Source of the DNA: K189A clade bacterium
Lineage (GTDB): Bacteria; Pseudomonadota; Gammaproteobacteria; Pseudomonadales; Azotimanducaceae
Direction of reading: 5' to 3'
NCBI GenBank assembly: GCA_902528515.1
Contig: CABZTD010000009.1
Span: forward strand, 1-63,673
DNA: 63,673 nt
Below the pieces are notes generated by a model, which was not told where the DNA came from, ran no database searches, and saw only the letters and a program-made list of their open reading frames with translations. The translations under genes were made by a program, and so were the position numbers. Of this stretch, positions 60,289 to 63,673 are shown piece by piece (the stretch's first letter is position 1; each line of letters begins with the position of its first letter).

Positions 60289-60631
60289 TCAAAAACCTTA
60301 GCTAAAGCAAGTCATCGCGCATCAAGACTCACCAACCTTTGCGCTATCTTATTTTTTCTCTCACTCAAGTGACGGCTTTAAAACGCTAAATTACCTTTAG
60401 AGCGTCAGGGCAGGCATTTAGATCCGCTGCGCGTATTTTTTTAGCACCCAGAAAGAATTTGGTCAGAGCTGCCACCGAGGTCAGGCATTTCAGAGCATGG
60501 CGCGCAAGGCTATCGTCCTTTTATCATAATCTCGGCACCCTAAATCGAACAGGCCTCAATGACTGACGAAACAACGAAGCGAGAGACCCCCAGAGACTCG
60601 CAGCTGGCTAACAAATCCTCAACACTCTCGC

Positions 60632-63523
60632 CTAATCGCTGCTCGGATCGAATAGCACTTTCCCATGAATCACTGAAGGCTCGCCGCCGTTGATCATTTC
60701 ACTTTTTGCGGGCTTGATGCCTATGAAGTTATCTCCGCCATTAGGACCAACGTCGATCATTAGTGAATCGGGAATCAAGTCGTCTGAAGTCGAGGTGTAA
60801 GTCACCGTCCCCAACGCTTCGGGAGCCAAAGAAAGGTACTCCTCTCCGTTTAAAGCCTTAACCTTGTAACTTAACCCTGAGGCCTTGTCAGTCAATTCGG
60901 AACCCGAAGGAATGATAAAGCGAGAGAGGTACCGATAGTTTGATTTCCAATCTCCATCGAAGTACTGACCGAGGTTTTCACCAGTATTGATATCGATAAC
61001 GTTTCCTGGGATGCCATGCAAATTGCCGAAGCCACCGTACTCCAAGCGGAGGTTTTTCCCTGCATCTTCTCTATAAAGGGTCGCATTATCGGGTACCGAA
61101 AAATACAGCATTTTTGGCGGATCAAAAGCAACCGTGTTGCCACCTGAATCATAAATCTCAAAGGAAGGTTGTAATTCAAAGACAAAATTGTAGGTGGTTA
61201 ACGACTTATTTGACCAAAGCTTATCTAGGCAATAACGCGTTTCTGCAGCCTGTGCATCAGTAAATTCAGGAGGAGTTTCGCCCTCATATTCGCCAGTGTC
61301 TTGATTCTTAGTGCATTCGAGCTTCGGAAGATCACTTGCCAGCACGAGTGGACCGCTCATTACGCCCCATGAAAGATCGAGCTCACGGCTTTGTTGGCCC
61401 TCGGGTATCAAAGCTTTCGCGCCATCAAAAAGATCTCGAGAATCCCTTATCGTGCCATCTCCCATTAAACTTAAGATAGAAGAAGTGACTCCAGTTGAAA
61501 TAGGCTGTCCACTTTCTGTAATCACTCCGTTAATAACAGCGTACTCCGTTATCTCACTAGCGATTAAACCATCAACCCAATCTCCAACCTGATAGGTTCT
61601 CTGCTCCTTACAATAGTCTTCATCGACGCCCTCCGCACAATAATTGATTGTCACTGTCTTTTGCTCTGTTACGTAAGGCCCCGCAGGAGCAAACGGACTC
61701 GGTGAGGCCTCTGTGATGCCTTGCCCGTTGGCAGACTGCGCTTTACCCAACGCATCGCCGTAGGTTGCTGCTAGTAACGAGGAAGTCGGGCACTCGGACA
61801 AGCACCTTAAACCAGCGGCGATCTCCGAAAAATCTTTAACTACTGAGGTCACATCGGAGGCAACTCCAGCACTAGTATCGTTGTCGTCGGTTGGCGCAGT
61901 ACCGTCATCAGGATTATTCATCGCTTTTTCGTTGATCGAATACCCTTGCTGTGTGTCATGGCTGTAAACGTGCATGTTTGCGAATTCAGTAAATTCCCAA
62001 TCTTCACCTTGACCTATGATTTTTTTCATCTTGGAAAGCCAATCGGATACTGAAAAAGAGATAGGCGTCGATAAAGTTTCCTTCGAATAATTAGGGTAAA
62101 ACTTCACGCCCTCAGTGAAAGAAAAGGTTTGTGTTGCAGCGCTGAATGTTCCCTCGTACTCATCGTAAGTTGAGCTATCTGCCAGCCCGGCATTGAGTGA
62201 CGTTAGCTCGTTGGTCCAATACGAATCTTGTGCCATATTAAAACCGATGGTCATGCCATCTAAACTATTTAAAGCCACATATTCTTTCGTACGCTTTTCC
62301 AAACGCAGGTTTTTTTGTTTCAGCGTATAAGTTGGCGCCGTTGCGTTGGAATCACCAGCGAAGTCTTCTTTCTCAAATACCAAAGAATCTGTGACGTTAG
62401 ATATGGATTCAGGGTCTACATGCACACCCCAATACCCCGCGTAAGCGAATACCTCTTTTTCGTTTGCAGTACCCTCATTAACGAGAGCTTTCATAGGAAA
62501 AGCTTGATTTGATAGCTCGTAGCGGTCCCCATTTGCATCGTATACGCCATATCGCCAAACGTTTCGGTAGGCCTTTGTAACGTCGGTGGAGTAGCAGGTT
62601 TCATCAGTAGTTAGCCCATCACCGGTTGTTGGCGTATATTCGCTTCTGGCTGGAGCGAACGTCTCCTGATCCAAATCGCTGAAATCAATTACTTCAACCT
62701 TGTACATTTTCTTGCAAAAGATTTTTTCAGCGGCGTCAACTACGAAAGCATTTTGAACATAGAGCTCGTTCCCGCCTCCCTGACCGTCCTCCACAAAGAC
62801 GCTCTCGAGATAAATGCCCTCAATATCTCCATTATCGGAAAAGTTTGCGACGACGTTCCCGCTTCCCTGAACTCCGTTGTCTTTAAATCGTAGTGACTTA
62901 CCTTTTGCATCGATGTAACCGATTCCCATTGGGCTTCCCGCTGGCAGCGTGAACCCAGGACCCATGGGTATATCGGCTCCTGCAGCGAGTGAATAACGCA
63001 TAGTCCATTCACCCTGTGGAGCTTCGGAAGAGACCCCGGCAGTTTGTACTAGATCCATATAGACATCGATCTTGGTCTCAACCATCTGACCGTTTCCCAT
63101 GTCTTCGTTTTGTATCAAAGCCATCCAACCCTTGGACAATACTGGAGACGAAGAGTCTGCTCTTGTGACCCTCAGAATCGCTGTGGAAGCTGTTTTCTGT
63201 TCCGTCGTCGCTCCCTGCTTGTCACCGCCCGACGCACTGCTCGATTTTGGCTTTGCGGAATCAGCGGAGCTACTGTCTGCACTCGTGGTTACACAGTCAT
63301 CAGCGTAAATCGTGGCTCGAAAAACGCCGTCGTTAACGAATTCCTCTGCTCGCGTATTCTTCATGAAGCATACGATCTGATTCACTAGTGAAAGAGCCTC
63401 GTTAGCACCCGAACCAGAAACAAAAAAATTGGTCTCATCGTCATCATAGGCGGCAGCAGATCCGGACACTGGTAGTACCAATAGCGCAGCTGCGCAAAAG
63501 AAACCTTTGAATTTATTTTCCAC
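60632..63523 (-). CDS. Large secreted protein of unknown function
   Basis: A 963-aa product with a Sec signal peptide (FFCAAALLVLPVSGSAAA, cleavage near residue 25). A Ser/Lys/Ala low-complexity segment follows (about 77-115), then long beta-rich sequence with scattered Cys pairs and acidic turns. I recognise no catalytic motif. The start is GTG at 63523, one base into the TAG stop of the upstream gene (TAGTG), so the two are an operon. An adhesin or surface structural role is a guess only. Confidence 0.85.
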   Translation of the reverse strand: MENKFKGFFCAAALLVLPVSGSAAAYDDDETNFFVSGSGANEALSLVNQIVCFMKNTRAEEFVNDGVFRATIYADDCVTTSADSSSADSAKPKSSSASGGDKQGATTEQKTASTAILRVTRADSSSPVLSKGWMALIQNEDMGNGQMVETKIDVYMDLVQTAGVSSEAPQGEWTMRYSLAAGADIPMGPGFTLPAGSPMGIGYIDAKGKSLRFKDNGVQGSGNVVANFSDNGDIEGIYLESVFVEDGQGGGNELYVQNAFVVDAAEKIFCKKMYKVEVIDFSDLDQETFAPARSEYTPTTGDGLTTDETCYSTDVTKAYRNVWRYGVYDANGDRYELSNQAFPMKALVNEGTANEKEVFAYAGYWGVHVDPESISNVTDSLVFEKEDFAGDSNATAPTYTLKQKNLRLEKRTKEYVALNSLDGMTIGFNMAQDSYWTNELTSLNAGLADSSTYDEYEGTFSAATQTFSFTEGVKFYPNYSKETLSTPISFSVSDWLSKMKKIIGQGEDWEFTEFANMHVYSHDTQQGYSINEKAMNNPDDGTAPTDDNDTSAGVASDVTSVVKDFSEIAAGLRCLSECPTSSLLAATYGDALGKAQSANGQGITEASPSPFAPAGPYVTEQKTVTINYCAEGVDEDYCKEQRTYQVGDWVDGLIASEITEYAVINGVITESGQPISTGVTSSILSLMGDGTIRDSRDLFDGAKALIPEGQQSRELDLSWGVMSGPLVLASDLPKLECTKNQDTGEYEGETPPEFTDAQAAETRYCLDKLWSNKSLTTYNFVFELQPSFEIYDSGGNTVAFDPPKMLYFSVPDNATLYREDAGKNLRLEYGGFGNLHGIPGNVIDINTGENLGQYFDGDWKSNYRYLSRFIIPSGSELTDKASGLSYKVKALNGEEYLSLAPEALGTVTYTSTSDDLIPDSLMIDVGPNGGDNFIGIKPAKSEMINGGEPSVIHGKVLFDPSSD

Positions 63524-63673
63524 TAGTTTGTCTCCAAAACTCTAACCTGCTCGGGAATCTGAAAGCCGCTCAAACCCGCAACGCCTTTGGTTTGAGTGTT
63601 TTCAACCAGAGGAAACGTATCCTTGTCGTCTAGGATGCCGTCATTATCGTCATCGGTATCGGTGTTGTTTCCA
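63523..63673 (-). CDS. 3' end of a gene with Asp-rich calcium-binding-type repeats
   Basis: The last 49 codons on the minus strand read GNNTDTDDDNDGILDDKD, then TFPLVENTQTKGVAG and the stop. DTDDDNDGILDDKD is a thrombospondin type-3/calcium-binding repeat, common in large surface proteins. The rest lies outside the window. Its TAG stop overlaps the GTG start of the 963-residue protein. Confidence 0.8.
   Translation of the reverse strand, partial: GNNTDTDDDNDGILDDKDTFPLVENTQTKGVAGLSGFQIPEQVRVLETN

Overview
The window is a chromosomal segment of a gammaproteobacterium. The gene order closely follows the Pseudomonas/Cellvibrionales arrangement. One block is dksA-gluQ-(cbrB position)-pcnB...pgi-acs. 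A second is hrcA-grpE-dnaK-dnaJ-dapB-carAB-greA, then yhbY/rlmE-ftsH-folP-glmM-tpiA-secG-tRNA-Leu-tRNA-fMet-rimP-nusA-infB-rbfA-truB-rpsO-pnp. A third is recN, bamE, rnfH-ratA and smpB. The tmRNA tag is ANDENYALAA, as in gammaproteobacteria. A marine, Halieaceae-like organism is my inference from synteny and protein style. It was not tested by a search.

Region 1 (1-11.5 kb) holds a truncated PfkB kinase, sfsA and an aminotransferase (divergent), dksA, gluQ, a CbrB-like AAA+ regulator without a recognisable GAFTGA loop, pcnB, a deoxynucleoside kinase, pgi and acs. folK and panBCD, often found in this block, are absent. Region 2 (11.5-21.2 kb, minus strand) is the translation/RNA-processing superoperon, ending with tRNA-Leu(GAG), tRNA-fMet and secG. 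Region 3 (22-23.5 kb) is a gap holding the wreck of a transporter gene and a possible group II intron fragment. Region 4 (23.5-40.1 kb) is housekeeping: cell-wall precursor, folate, FtsH, rRNA methylation, GreA, carbamoyl-phosphate synthesis, lysine/diaminopimelate and the heat-shock chaperone cluster with its repressor HrcA. Two sigma-32-like promoters are visible, before grpE and before dnaK. Region 5 (40.1-46.6 kb) holds recN, bamE, rnfH, ratA, an NSS-family sodium symporter, smpB, a lumazine synthase, a small winged-helix-like protein and ssrA.

Region 6 (46.6-54.5 kb) is an accessory island next to the ssrA 3' end. It has a P4-type integrase broken by a nonsense codon and three apparent one-base losses, an intact HGGxSTG-type small protein, two long inverted repeats in noncoding DNA and a second integrase remnant. 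It also holds a complete three-gene GldA/GldFG/DUF4340 ABC system. Degenerate copies of the 3' end of the HGGxSTG gene lie on both sides of the ABC operon.

Region 7 (54.6-63.7 kb, all minus strand) encodes mainly membrane or exported proteins: a PAF-acetylhydrolase-like esterase, a multidomain subtilisin lipoprotein, two small membrane proteins, a 963-residue secreted protein of unknown function, and the 3' end of a gene with Asp-rich calcium-binding-type repeats that overlaps it. The least explained parts are this last pair and the repeat-flanked ABC operon. No rRNA, CRISPR array or intact insertion sequence was seen.
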